DNA of 64,000 nt from Gammaproteobacteria bacterium (GTDB taxonomy: Bacteria > Pseudomonadota > Gammaproteobacteria > HK1). The notes below the pieces were generated by a model that saw only the letters and a list, made by a program, of their open reading frames with translations, was not told the origin of the DNA and ran no database searches. The DNA lies in NCBI GenBank assembly GCA_021773635.1, contig JAJFJV010000023.1, positions 1 to 64,000 of the forward strand. The letters are read 5' to 3'. A program made the position numbers and the translations under genes. Below are positions 8,457 through 18,520 of this stretch, piece by piece. The stretch's first letter is position 1. Each line of letters starts with the position of its first letter.

Positions 8457-9368
8457 TTACTTCTTTTTCTTCATGGCTTTGGCCATCTTCTTCATCGCGG
8501 CCAGATCCACATAGTCCGCGTGCGAAGCACGGTTAAAGCCCTGAGTGGCACCGTAGTATTTCAGCTTCTCGGTGGCTTCCTTCGGCATATTGACGAAGGC
8601 GTCCTGCAGCTTCTTCAGGTTTTCTTTACCCAGCGCCTCACGGGCGATCATCGGGGTACCCGGCACCTTGATGCAGTCAATGATACGGAACTGACCGTTC
8701 ACCAGGACGTTGTTGGGCTCGTCATAGCGGTCGAACTTGACCATGCCACGATCCTTCCAACGCTGGAAGAAGATATCACCAACGGCACCAGACTCGACCT
8801 TGTTATTGATAACGGCCAGCATCACGGCGTCATGCGTACCTGCATACAGGAACTTCTTGAAATCCTTTTCAGGAGAGATGCCGTTCTTGCCGAGGAAGTA
8901 ACGCGGACCCACGCCACCGGAGGTGGAGTGTGTGGACACAAAGGCAAAGGTGTGGCCCTTCATATCTTTAATGGTCTTGATCGGGCTGTTCGGCTGGGTG
9001 ATCAGGCAAGACTTGTAATAGGTCCGGCCCTGCAGCACGGCGGTAACCAGCGGGACAATCTTGAGGCCCTTGGCACGTGCAGACACGTAGGCACCACCAC
9101 CAGTATAGGAGAGGTCAATACGACCCGCGTCCATGGCTTCGATCAGCGCGTTATAGCTCTGGGTGACCTGGATCTTGTAGGGCACGCCAAGTGCCTTAGA
9201 GAGATGCTTTGCAATATCGTCGAACTGCTTGATCATCTCCAGACCCTGCTCGGTCGGAAGCAGACCGATACGCAGAACTTCCAGCTTCTCCGCTTTGGCT
9301 GCCATGCTGCCAAACATCAGCATCGGCACTGCCAGAGCGAGGATCAGTTTCGCTTTTACTGTTTTCAT
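8457..9368 (-). CDS. phnD: Phosphonate-type periplasmic binding protein (PhnD)
   Basis: 303 residues. An N-terminal signal peptide with a hydrophobic core (LALAVPMLMFG) probably ends near AKA. The mature part starts LRIGLLPTEQ and contains YNALIEAMDAGRIDLSYTG and STHSTSGGVGPRYFL, the ligand-binding stretches of the PhnD/PtxB/HtxB family. The tail is very lysine-rich (KKMAKAMKKKK). It captures the substrate outside the inner membrane for PhnC and the two PhnE permeases. Family members bind 2-aminoethylphosphonate, phosphite, hypophosphite or other phosphonates, and the ligand here is unknown. The gene heads the cluster after a leader of about 135 bases with a good promoter. Confidence 0.92.
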   Translation of the reverse strand: MKTVKAKLILALAVPMLMFGSMAAKAEKLEVLRIGLLPTEQGLEMIKQFDDIAKHLSKALGVPYKIQVTQSYNALIEAMDAGRIDLSYTGGGAYVSARAKGLKIVPLVTAVLQGRTYYKSCLITQPNSPIKTIKDMKGHTFAFVSTHSTSGGVGPRYFLGKNGISPEKDFKKFLYAGTHDAVMLAVINNKVESGAVGDIFFQRWKDRGMVKFDRYDEPNNVLVNGQFRIIDCIKVPGTPMIAREALGKENLKKLQDAFVNMPKEATEKLKYYGATQGFNRASHADYVDLAAMKKMAKAMKKKK

Positions 9369-9492
9369 ACAAGCTAACTCCTCAATTGATTTTTAGTGCC
9401 GCGAACCATCTGCTAAGCACCAACCCCAAGGGCGCAGGGAGCCCCATGCCCTTCGTTACCTATACGTGAAATCGTTTATTCAGCCCGATTTG

Positions 9493-9549
9493 TACACGTG
9501 TAGCGGGCCGGATTCTTACCTTCGGGGTGCCTATTGTCAAGGCTTGACA
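9493..9549 (-). promoter_or_regulatory. phnD promoter with two palindromes
   Basis: On the minus strand a consensus -35 TTGACA (9540-9535) is followed by TAAGAAT (9518-9512) as -10 with 16-17 bases between. The -35 lies inside a perfect 7-bp inverted repeat, TGTCAAGGCTTGACA (9535-9549), and a second perfect palindrome TACACGTGTA (9493-9502) sits at or just after the expected start point. Both are placed like operators. The rest of the 387-base gap between phnD and ggt (9369-9755) contains no gene that I can support. Confidence 0.6.
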
Positions 9550-9755
9550 GCTCTTAAAACCGCCTTCCAAGAGTCAAAACAAGCGGATGGATATGGTTCG
9601 CAAATGGGAGAGTTTCACCTTTTCTTTTTGCAGCATACGGCAGTTGCCAACACCCAGATCCGTGAAAAACCCTACAGAATTTAAGTTATTGTCAATTCTT
9701 CACTTTTTTTACTAAGCCACGGAATAATGAGACATAGTTCTCATATTCAGCCTGT

Positions 9756-11489
9756 TTAGTAGCCTTTGGGCAATCCATCTCTACGGCGCAAGTCCGCCAC
9801 CCCTTGCAGGCCCATATCAGTCCACATCACCGAGTTGGCCACCCCCATTGGCGCCGTGCGAATTATCCGATGACCAATTTTTTTTAAACGTGCCACCGAA
9901 ATGGCACTCAGGCCCTCTTCCACCTGCAATTTATCTGGGCGCCACTGATGATGCACCCGGGGTGCGGCGGTGGCGGCAGCGATACTCATTCCGTGATCGA
10001 TGACATTCATCACAACCTGCAACACCGTCGTAATAATCCGGCTGCCGCCGGGGCTGCCGGTTGCGAGCACTGGCTGGCCGCGTCGCATGACGATCACCGG
10101 GGTCATGGAGCTCAAAGGACGCCTCCCGGCGGCAATAGCGTTGGCCTGGCCCCCCAACAGCCCGTAGGCATTGGGGACGCCTGCCCGGGCAGAGAAGTCA
10201 TCCATCTCATTGTTAAGCAATATCCCCGTTCCCGCTGCGACTATGCCGCTGCCAAAACGAAAATTAAGCGTATAGGTGTTGGTGACGATATTCCCGGCAC
10301 TGTCCACCACAGTAAAATGCGTGGTCTCGGCACTTTCATGGGGGACGGGATTTCCTGGCCCATCAACCGGGGTTACGCGCTCGCGGTGAATACCTTGTCG
10401 CAGCACATTGGCATAGGCACGGGATGTCAGCCCACGCACCGGCACAGGAAAATAGTCGGGGTCACCCAGATAACGGCTACGATCGCCGTAGGCACGTTTC
10501 ATGGCCTCAGCCATGAGATGCAGCGTGGACGCACTATTGTGCCCCAGCCGGGCAATAGGATAGCCCTCGAGTATATTGAGCATCTGAATCAGATGAACGC
10601 CGCCAGAACTCGGTGGCGGCATGGCAATAATCTCGTGGCCGCGATAGTGTCCACGTACCGGAACGCGCAGCACCGGGCGATATTGCTTGAGGTCATCCAG
10701 GGTAATCAGGCCGCCATGACGCGCCATATCCGTAACGATACGATGCCCTACCGCTCCGCCATAGAAGGCCTTCGGGCCCTGCGCCGCAACTTGCCCGAGC
10801 GACCAGGCAAGATCCGGCTGCAGCAGACGTTCGCCCGCCTTATAAGGTGTGCCATCCCCGCGCATGAAAATCTGACGGCTAGCGGGCGAACGCCGGAGGT
10901 GCGCCGCATCCTTGTGCAGCAGTTCCGCCAGTGCGGCACTTACTGGGTAACCTTCCTCCGCCAACCGAATGGCCGGCACCATCACCTCTTCAAGTGACAG
11001 ACTGCCGTAATGTTCGAGGGCATAAGACAGCCCGGCCACGGTACCCGGCACCCCCGCAGACAGATGACTGAAGCGTGCCCGGTCGGTATCTACGGCGCCA
11101 CTGCTGTTAACAAACATATGCTCACTGGCTGCCGCCGGGGCCGTTTCACGATAGTCCAGAGCGACGCTCTCACCGCTGCCAGCAAGATGCAGCAGCATAA
11201 AGCCCCCTCCCCCCAAATTACCGGCATCCGGAAGCGTCACCGCCAGCGCAAAACCCACCGCCACTGCTGCATCAATGGCATTGCCACCACGCTTGAGAAT
11301 CTCCACCCCAATACGGGTCGCCAGGGCCTCGCCGCTGACCACCATCCCATGGCGTGCAACCGCGAGCGGTTGTACGGGATCGGCCCGCACCCGGAGGCCC
11401 GGAACAATAAGTACACATATCAGCGCGGCAGCGAGCAGGCACCGTAAAACCGCCTTCATCCACCCACTAATATCCCCGGCTATCATCAT
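9756..11489 (-). CDS. ggt: Gamma-glutamyltransferase
   Basis: 577 residues, the size of a gamma-glutamyltransferase precursor. A signal peptide (ALICVLIVPGLRVRA) precedes the conserved opening VVSGEALATRIGVEILKRGG. The autoprocessing and nucleophilic Thr lies in SAETTHFTVVD, and the later SSMTPVIV and GSPGGSRI segments shape the gamma-glutamyl pocket. The periplasmic enzyme cleaves glutathione and gamma-glutamyl compounds. AAGGG lies just before the first ATG; a second ATG ten residues in is also possible. It is divergent from the phosphopantetheinyl transferase gene, with no obvious link to the phosphonate cluster. Confidence 0.93.
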   Translation of the reverse strand: MMIAGDISGWMKAVLRCLLAAALICVLIVPGLRVRADPVQPLAVARHGMVVSGEALATRIGVEILKRGGNAIDAAVAVGFALAVTLPDAGNLGGGGFMLLHLAGSGESVALDYRETAPAAASEHMFVNSSGAVDTDRARFSHLSAGVPGTVAGLSYALEHYGSLSLEEVMVPAIRLAEEGYPVSAALAELLHKDAAHLRRSPASRQIFMRGDGTPYKAGERLLQPDLAWSLGQVAAQGPKAFYGGAVGHRIVTDMARHGGLITLDDLKQYRPVLRVPVRGHYRGHEIIAMPPPSSGGVHLIQMLNILEGYPIARLGHNSASTLHLMAEAMKRAYGDRSRYLGDPDYFPVPVRGLTSRAYANVLRQGIHRERVTPVDGPGNPVPHESAETTHFTVVDSAGNIVTNTYTLNFRFGSGIVAAGTGILLNNEMDDFSARAGVPNAYGLLGGQANAIAAGRRPLSSMTPVIVMRRGQPVLATGSPGGSRIITTVLQVVMNVIDHGMSIAAATAAPRVHHQWRPDKLQVEEGLSAISVARLKKIGHRIIRTAPMGVANSVMWTDMGLQGVADLRRRDGLPKGY

Positions 11490-11532
11490 GCACCCTTCCC
11501 TTATCAGTAGCTGGCGCTAGACTAGCATCCCC

Positions 11533-12321
11533 GTGGATCCTTCCGAGCAAACATTCAACCCGCACCACCAATCCGGCTCTGAACCGTGGCCAGCCTTGCC
11601 GTGGGAACAACTCCGCCTCGAACCCGGCTGCGTAGAGATCTGTTGCACGACGATATCCACGGATCCCTCACAACTGGAGGCCCTAACCGCACTTCTGTCC
11701 GCAGAGGAACAACAGCGACTGGCCAGAGTTGGCTCCGCCCACAAGCGACGCGAGAGTATCTGCAGTCGGGGAATGTTGCGACGACTGCTGGGCTCCCTGT
11801 TGAGCCAGCCACCCCAATCGCTTGAGCTGGTGAACGACATCAAGAGAAAACCCGTCCTTGCCCGGCGCTGGCAAGGCCATCAAATCGAGTTCAACCTTTC
11901 TCACTCGGGAGGGTTATTGCTCATCGCCGTGGCCCTCGATCTCCCGATCGGCATCGACGTGGAACAGATTCGTCCGAACCGACCCTGGCAACGTATCGCC
12001 CGGCGTTTTTTCAGCGCCGGGGAATATGCTGCCATCGAGATGCTCCCCGCAGCACAACGCGAACGGGCCTTCTACACTTGTTGGTGCCGTAAGGAGGCCT
12101 ACCTCAAGGCCTTGGGGGGCGGCCTGTCGCTGGGGCTCGGAAACTTCCAGGTCTCGGTGGAACCTGACCGGCCACCCCGCCTGATTGCCAGCTCACTGGA
12201 ACCCGGATCACCCGAGCGCTGGTCGCTGAAGGACCTTCGGCCAGAGACCGGCTATCAAGCCGCCCTGGCAGTGGCGGGTGAGGAGATATACCTGCGGGAG
12301 TGGAGACTGGATCCAACCTGA
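11533..12321 (+). CDS. Sfp-type 4'-phosphopantetheinyl transferase
   Basis: 262 residues of the Sfp/AcpT type. It moves the phosphopantetheine arm from CoA to a carrier-protein Ser. The Mg-binding motif GIDVEQI and the downstream FYTCWCRKEAYLKALGGG carry the expected Asp, Glu, Trp and Lys; FNLSHSGG precedes them. The start is a GTG at 11533. It converges on the E2 gene and is divergent from ggt. No carrier-protein or NRPS/PKS gene is in the window, so the target is unknown. Confidence 0.9.
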   Translation: MDPSEQTFNPHHQSGSEPWPALPWEQLRLEPGCVEICCTTISTDPSQLEALTALLSAEEQQRLARVGSAHKRRESICSRGMLRRLLGSLLSQPPQSLELVNDIKRKPVLARRWQGHQIEFNLSHSGGLLLIAVALDLPIGIDVEQIRPNRPWQRIARRFFSAGEYAAIEMLPAAQRERAFYTCWCRKEAYLKALGGGLSLGLGNFQVSVEPDRPPRLIASSLEPGSPERWSLKDLRPETGYQAALAVAGEEIYLREWRLDPT

Positions 12322-12348
12322 ACACCCGCCCCTCTCTCGCCTCGGGGA

Positions 12349-13548
12349 CTACAGTAACATCGTGCAGGGTTCTTCAAGATAGCGGCGGAAGGTGGCAAGA
12401 AAGCGCGCTGCTTCCGCACCATCCACGGATCGGTGGTCCACTGAAAGAGTAACGCTGATCACCGAAGCAATCTCCAGCACATCCCCCCGCACGACCGGAC
12501 GACGCTCCACCGCGCCCGCCGCAAGAATACCAATCTGGGGTGGGTTGATGATGGGCGAAAAACTGCGCACGCCGTACATACCCAGGTTGGAAAGGGTAAA
12601 GCCGCCGCCACTGTACTCCTCCGGCCTGGGCTTCCCTTCCCGCGCCCGCGTGGCAAGCTCGCGCATCTCCCGGCTAATGGTGCCTAATCCCTTGGCCTCC
12701 GCATTTCTAAGCACCGGGGTCAGCAGACCATCAGGAGTCGCTACTGCAACCGCAAGGTCCACCTTGTCAAAGCGCCGGACGCCTGCCTCTTCCCAGGACG
12801 CATTGAGTGCCGGCACGTCCCGCAAGGCCAGTGCCAAGGCACGTATGACGAAATCATTAAGCGACAGCTGCTCTTCCGGTTTCCTCCCGGCTTCACCATT
12901 AAAATCGCTGCGGAATTCCACCAGCGCGTCTACTTCACAATCCATATTCAGGTAGAAATGGGGGATGTGCTGTTTGGAGTCCTGCAGGCGGGTGGCAATA
13001 TAACGCCGCGTAGGCGTATGGGGGGTCAGGGTCGAGCCCGGCACATCGATAACGCTGGTAGCGGCTACCATTTTGGCGCCTTCGGCGAGGACCCGTTTTA
13101 CATCCCGCTCCAGTATCCGCCCTTGGGGCCCCGTTCCCGTCAGGGCTGCCGGCGCCAGCCCTTCCTCACGTGCCAGCTTGCGCGCACGCGGACTGATACG
13201 CAGCCCCAAAGTTGCTAGTCCCGTATTTCCTCCGGGTACGTTTCCGGCAAATGCTTGTGGAGTGGCCTTGGAGACAGCACCTTCCACGGCCTCCAACTTC
13301 ACGGCCACCCCATCGGCACCCACCAGCCGCGCAATCACCGCGCCGACAGCCACTTCTTCTCCGACGCTTGCCAGCAGCGAATCCAGCACACCGGACACGG
13401 GAGACTCCATCTCCAGCACCGTCTTCGCGGTTTCGATGTCCACCAGCGGCTCTCCAGCCTCCACGGTGTCGCCGGCCCGCTTGTGCCAATGGGCCACCGT
13501 GCCGTCGGTCATGGATGGCGATAATGCCGGCAATCTGATGTCACTCAC
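12349..13548 (-). CDS. 2-oxoacid dehydrogenase complex E2 (lipoyl acyltransferase)
   Basis: About 399 residues. The order is: one lipoyl domain with the modified Lys in ETAKTVLEM; an E3/E1-binding domain (ISPRARKLAREEGL...GRILERDV); and a catalytic CAT domain ending with DHRSVDGAEAARF, which supplies the active-site His and Asp. The GTG at 13548 fits best: it overlaps the stop of the upstream gene by eight bases and gives the usual N-terminus (SDIRLPALSPSMTDG); residues before it are unlike the family. It would take acyl groups from one or both E1 pairs encoded upstream and pass them to CoA. No E3 gene is in the cluster, so E3 must come from elsewhere in the genome. Confidence 0.92.
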   Translation of the reverse strand: MSDIRLPALSPSMTDGTVAHWHKRAGDTVEAGEPLVDIETAKTVLEMESPVSGVLDSLLASVGEEVAVGAVIARLVGADGVAVKLEAVEGAVSKATPQAFAGNVPGGNTGLATLGLRISPRARKLAREEGLAPAALTGTGPQGRILERDVKRVLAEGAKMVAATSVIDVPGSTLTPHTPTRRYIATRLQDSKQHIPHFYLNMDCEVDALVEFRSDFNGEAGRKPEEQLSLNDFVIRALALALRDVPALNASWEEAGVRRFDKVDLAVAVATPDGLLTPVLRNAEAKGLGTISREMRELATRAREGKPRPEEYSGGGFTLSNLGMYGVRSFSPIINPPQIGILAAGAVERRPVVRGDVLEIASVISVTLSVDHRSVDGAEAARFLATFRRYLEEPCTMLL

Positions 13549-14491
13549 CGTCTTCCGCCTCCGCTTGCTCACTACGGGCACGCAGCACGGCGAGTTCCGC
13601 AAGCTTGCGGTCACGCCAGGCCTGTCGGTCGGGAATCTCCTCTACGGGCAGACGGGTACGCATGGTCTCTTCCACCGCCTTGATAGACGACTCACTCCAG
13701 CGCCGGGGTTCACCACGGTCCTTCATGGCCTGATGAAACATCTCGCCGAAGATCTCCACGTAATGGCTGACCCCCCGCGCGGCGTTCAAATCAATGGTGT
13801 CAAAAGGTCCCACCACGGACCAGCGCAGGCCCAGACCATGAGTCATGGCCTTGTCCAGTTCATCCGCATCGATGCAATCATCATCTATCAGGCGAAAGGC
13901 CTCGTTGAGCACCGCAATCTGTAAGCGATTGACGATGAAGCCGGGCACCTCCTTTTTCATCACCACCGGCATCTGGCCAATGGCAGTAAGCAGTCCCCGC
14001 GTGCGTTCAACCACCTCTGGAGCCGTCCACGGCGTAGGCACCACCTCCACCACCGGCACCAGGTGCGGCGGATTCAGCGGATGAGCGAGCAGGCATCGCC
14101 CCCGCCCTGCGAGGGTCTCACTCAACTCCGAGGTGGGAATTGTGGAGGATGAACTGGCGAGCACGGTATCCGCATCAGCGAGCTGATCAAGCTCGGCAAA
14201 TACTGCCTGCTTGATTTCCAGCCGCTCACTCACCGCCTCCTGGACATGCACCGCTCCGGCCAGGGCCTCTGCCAAATCAGTACCCGTAGAGATACGCTCC
14301 CGCACCGCCGTGGCGTCATCCAGCAAGCCCAGCGAGATCAGTTCAGCGATGCTGGTATCAATGAATGCCGGCGCACGGCCCAGCACCTCAGTATCGCGGT
14401 CATGCAGGCTCACACTATAGCCGGCCCGGGCAAACAGGATGGACCAGCTGCGACCGATAAAACCAGCGCCAACAACGGCAATTTTTTTCAC
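13541..14491 (-). CDS. 3-hydroxyacyl-CoA dehydrogenase-family protein (lambda-crystallin type)
   Basis: 316 residues. The N-terminal Rossmann motif VGAGFIGRSW, the SSSSTIPTSEL stretch and HPLNPPHLVPVVEVVP place it in the short 3-hydroxyacyl-CoA dehydrogenase family that includes lambda-crystallin/L-gulonate 3-dehydrogenase and carnitine dehydrogenase. EVPGFIVNRLQ is the domain junction. These enzymes oxidise a 3-hydroxy acid, often not CoA-bound. It lies between the hydroxyacid dehydrogenase and E2 in one operon, so a 3-hydroxyacid intermediate in the same pathway is likely. The substrate is not known. Confidence 0.85.
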   Translation of the reverse strand: MKKIAVVGAGFIGRSWSILFARAGYSVSLHDRDTEVLGRAPAFIDTSIAELISLGLLDDATAVRERISTGTDLAEALAGAVHVQEAVSERLEIKQAVFAELDQLADADTVLASSSSTIPTSELSETLAGRGRCLLAHPLNPPHLVPVVEVVPTPWTAPEVVERTRGLLTAIGQMPVVMKKEVPGFIVNRLQIAVLNEAFRLIDDDCIDADELDKAMTHGLGLRWSVVGPFDTIDLNAARGVSHYVEIFGEMFHQAMKDRGEPRRWSESSIKAVEETMRTRLPVEEIPDRQAWRDRKLAELAVLRARSEQAEAEDGE

Positions 14492-14501
14492 GTTTATTCT
14501 C

Positions 14502-15485
14502 CTAGACGATCTGGTTGCGCAAGGTGCCCTGCTGCAAATAAAGGCGGATACTTTCTGCCGCCTTGAAACGCATATCGTAGAGCGCCGACTCCGAGTAGTA
14601 GGCGGTATGCGGGGTGATCACCATGCGGTCGCGCAACCAGGGCTCGGAATCACGCCAGGCACGAATGAGGGCGTGGTCTGACGGGGGTTCCGTGGGCAGG
14701 ACATCGGTACCGAGTCCGCCCAGCTGACCGCTTTTGAGCGCTGCCTCGAGCACGTCCAGATCCTTGAACAAACCACCGCGCGCGGTATTCACCAGCACGG
14801 CGCCCGGCTTCATGGCCCCCAGAAAGGGCGCATCGACCATCCCGCGTGTTTCCTCGGTAAGCACACTGTGCAGGCTGATGGCGTCCGCCTGGCCCAGCAG
14901 TTCCTCCAGGCTATCCACACGCTCATAACCCACCTCCCGCTCGTGTCCCGGGGGCTGATATTTGTCGTAACCGATGATGCGGCAACCGAAGGGCTTCATG
15001 TATTGGATCAATGTGGCGCCCATACGGCCCACACCCACAATGCCGAGAGTCGCTTCCGATATGCGCGTGATGGGCCGTTGGATATTTTGCGCCCAGCCCT
15101 GATCATAGTTGCGGCAGGCACGATCATAGGCGGAGATCCTGCGCCACAGGTTGAGCAGGTGAGCGGCCGCGGTGGCGGCGATTTCCTCAATCCCGTAATC
15201 GGGCGTGTTGCAAAGAGGGATGCCACTTTCTTTCAAGGCCGCAAGGTCCATGTTATCGACACCGACACCATAGCGAACGATGATTTTGCAGTTTTCCAGT
15301 CTCGCCAATGTCTTTGCGGTAATACGGGCGTGAAACACCAGCAGTGCATCCAGTCGCCGCAGGGCGTCCGGGTCAAAGTCATTCTCATCGCGAGAATTGA
15401 AGTCTACGAACTCCACCGCTTCGCCGAGGGCTTTCGCCTCGATATCGAAGGGCGGTCGATAGTGATCAGTGACCCCCACGATCAT
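14502..15485 (-). CDS. D-2-hydroxyacid dehydrogenase (operon copy)
   Basis: 327 residues with the family marks VRYGVGVDNMD, the NAD motif VGVGRMG, catalytic Arg in VNTARGGLF, Glu in PTEPP and His in ITPHTAYY. It is closer to the CtBP-like branch than to the copy at 3115-4062. Its ATG shares one base with the transketolase stop (TGATG), so the two are translated together. It would interconvert a 2-hydroxy and a 2-oxo acid, and the 2-oxo acid could feed the E1/E2 enzymes of the same operon. Confidence 0.88.
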   Translation of the reverse strand: MIVGVTDHYRPPFDIEAKALGEAVEFVDFNSRDENDFDPDALRRLDALLVFHARITAKTLARLENCKIIVRYGVGVDNMDLAALKESGIPLCNTPDYGIEEIAATAAAHLLNLWRRISAYDRACRNYDQGWAQNIQRPITRISEATLGIVGVGRMGATLIQYMKPFGCRIIGYDKYQPPGHEREVGYERVDSLEELLGQADAISLHSVLTEETRGMVDAPFLGAMKPGAVLVNTARGGLFKDLDVLEAALKSGQLGGLGTDVLPTEPPSDHALIRAWRDSEPWLRDRMVITPHTAYYSESALYDMRFKAAESIRLYLQQGTLRNQIV

Positions 15486-17455
15486 CAGTGTTGCTCCCCG
15501 GATGCCAGTATCTCCCGTGCTACCACAGCAATATGCTCTGCGCCAAGGCCAAAATGTTGCACCAGTTCAGCAGGACGTCCGGTGCGCCCGTATTCGTCGT
15601 CGATACCCAACATCTTGAGCCGATCCAGACGCGGTGCATGTTTTGCCCCCGCCTCCAGAATCACCCCGGCAACGATATTGCCGAGAATGCCCTTTTGCTG
15701 CTGAGCCACGGTGATCACCCCTTTGCAGCCCTGGATGGCCTTGAGGATACCGACCTTGTCCAAGGGCTTCTGGGTATGGAGATTCACCACCACCGCATCA
15801 ACGTCGTCCTCTTCCTTGAGGATCCAGGCAGCACGGGCCGCTTCGGCCACCTCTGAGCCAATCGCGACGATAGCCACATCTGCATCACCACCTGCCCACT
15901 CCGTAGAGAGACAGGTTTCAAAGGCATCCACGAAGCGTGGCTGCTCCCCTATATAGTGAATAAGGTTGGCGATGCCGTATTGGTAGGGGGTCTCCTTGCG
16001 GCTAATCAGTGGTTTTGGCGCACGCTCCTGCAGCGTGATGATCGGGCCCTCGACCTCTTCGATAGCCGCCCGTGCCGCCTTGCCGGCCTCGATGCTGTCG
16101 CAAGGCCATTGCACTGCCATGTGAGGCATATAGTAGCCCAAGGCCACGCTCTCCAGCGCCTCGTGCACCAACCCATCGCCCCCGAGCAGACCCTCGGTGG
16201 GGAAATACTTCACGTTGTAGCGAGCGTGGGCGACGCTGACACGAAGCTGGTCGTAGGCGCGCCCCACTGCGAAGGCTGCATAGCCGTTGGTCAGCGGTAC
16301 AAATCCCTCCTTGGCGAGTCCCGTGGCCACCACCGCCATATTCTGCTCAGCAATACCCAAATCCAGAAACTGCTGGCTCTCACGATATTTCTCGCGATCG
16401 GCTTCGGTCAGGCCAATAAGCTGGTAGGAATCCTGGGTGACCGCGATAATTTTTGGGTTCGCATCCATGCAGGCGCGAAATGCCGCGGAAGTTCCAATCC
16501 CGCTCCATTCCTCATCGACGCGCATGTGCTCGCCCTTGTTCCAGCCGTAATCCCGGCTGAAGGCAGGTAGTGCTGCATCCAGTTCCTGCGTTATCCGGGC
16601 CTGATACTCGTCGGCCAGCTTGAAGAACTCCGCATGGGGGAAGTCAGTACCAATCTCCGCCAGCGCAGCCGGCAGAGTGTCCCGCGCCGGAGCTTTATTG
16701 TGCGAGGACACCCGGTCGGCCAGAAAGCCAACGCCTTTGCCTATGACGGTATGACCGATGATGGCGGTAGGCTGGCTATTTCCGAATCCCTTGGCCTCAT
16801 CATAGGCATCGAGCACCTGTTGCAGATCGTTGCCGTTGATCTCAACGACGTTCCAACCAAAGGCACGCAGCTTGTCCGCCAACGGCTCTATCTCGCTGCA
16901 TTCCTCAATACGGTTGTAGCTCTGGATGCGATTAACATCGAAGTAGGTAATCAGATTATCCAGGCCATGGGTGCCCGCATACAAAATGGCCTCCCACATA
17001 CTGCCTTCCTGGAGTTCACCATCACTATTATGGGTGACTATCCAGTGCGTCTTACCTTCAATTTTTGCGGCAATGGCACAACCTACCGCAACACCAAGGG
17101 CCTGCCCGAGAGAGCCACCAGTTAACTCCCACCCTTTGATTGCAGGGGCGTTAGGATGACCCTCGAAGGGACTGCCGAAGCGTCGATAACCAACAGTCTC
17201 ACGCCATTGGTGAAAACCTTTTTTTACCAGCAGCGAGTAGATTCCCGGGGTAAAGTGCATGGGCCCGAGAAAAAAGCGGTCCCGATTTTCATCGTCCGTA
17301 TCGATGTTAAATTTATCGAACCAAACGGCGATCAGGGATTCTGCCCCGGAGAGCGCTCCACCCACATGACCGGCTCCGGCAGCGGCACTCATCGTCAGCG
17401 TCAGCGCCTTGAATTCTCCGGTTATTTTCTCCAGTTCCCGCAATGATTTCGACAT
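15485..17455 (-). CDS. Divergent transketolase (operon copy)
   Basis: About 656 residues and clearly paralogous to the protein at 971-2917: both have NSDGELQEGSMWEAI where most transketolases have a GDG motif, plus AEQNMA, YFPTE, GGDG and ITLQERAPKP. The catalytic Glu and the His in GDGLVHE are kept, while the phosphate-contacting positions differ from E. coli TktA in the same way as in the first copy. The ATG at 17455 follows AAGGGGA by six bases. It sits between the second E1beta and the hydroxyacid dehydrogenase, so it works in a dedicated catabolic route rather than in the pentose phosphate pathway. Confidence 0.87.
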   Translation of the reverse strand: MSKSLRELEKITGEFKALTLTMSAAAGAGHVGGALSGAESLIAVWFDKFNIDTDDENRDRFFLGPMHFTPGIYSLLVKKGFHQWRETVGYRRFGSPFEGHPNAPAIKGWELTGGSLGQALGVAVGCAIAAKIEGKTHWIVTHNSDGELQEGSMWEAILYAGTHGLDNLITYFDVNRIQSYNRIEECSEIEPLADKLRAFGWNVVEINGNDLQQVLDAYDEAKGFGNSQPTAIIGHTVIGKGVGFLADRVSSHNKAPARDTLPAALAEIGTDFPHAEFFKLADEYQARITQELDAALPAFSRDYGWNKGEHMRVDEEWSGIGTSAAFRACMDANPKIIAVTQDSYQLIGLTEADREKYRESQQFLDLGIAEQNMAVVATGLAKEGFVPLTNGYAAFAVGRAYDQLRVSVAHARYNVKYFPTEGLLGGDGLVHEALESVALGYYMPHMAVQWPCDSIEAGKAARAAIEEVEGPIITLQERAPKPLISRKETPYQYGIANLIHYIGEQPRFVDAFETCLSTEWAGGDADVAIVAIGSEVAEAARAAWILKEEDDVDAVVVNLHTQKPLDKVGILKAIQGCKGVITVAQQQKGILGNIVAGVILEAGAKHAPRLDRLKMLGIDDEYGRTGRPAELVQHFGLGAEHIAVVAREILASGEQH

Positions 17456-17535
17456 CACTGGTCCCCTTGCTTAATATGGAACGGCGCGGCCCACCGCGAC
17501 CATCACTTCAGTACTATTAAGGCCAGCAACGCCTG

Positions 17536-18510
<975 letters not shown>

Positions 18511-18520
18511 CCTCTCCACC

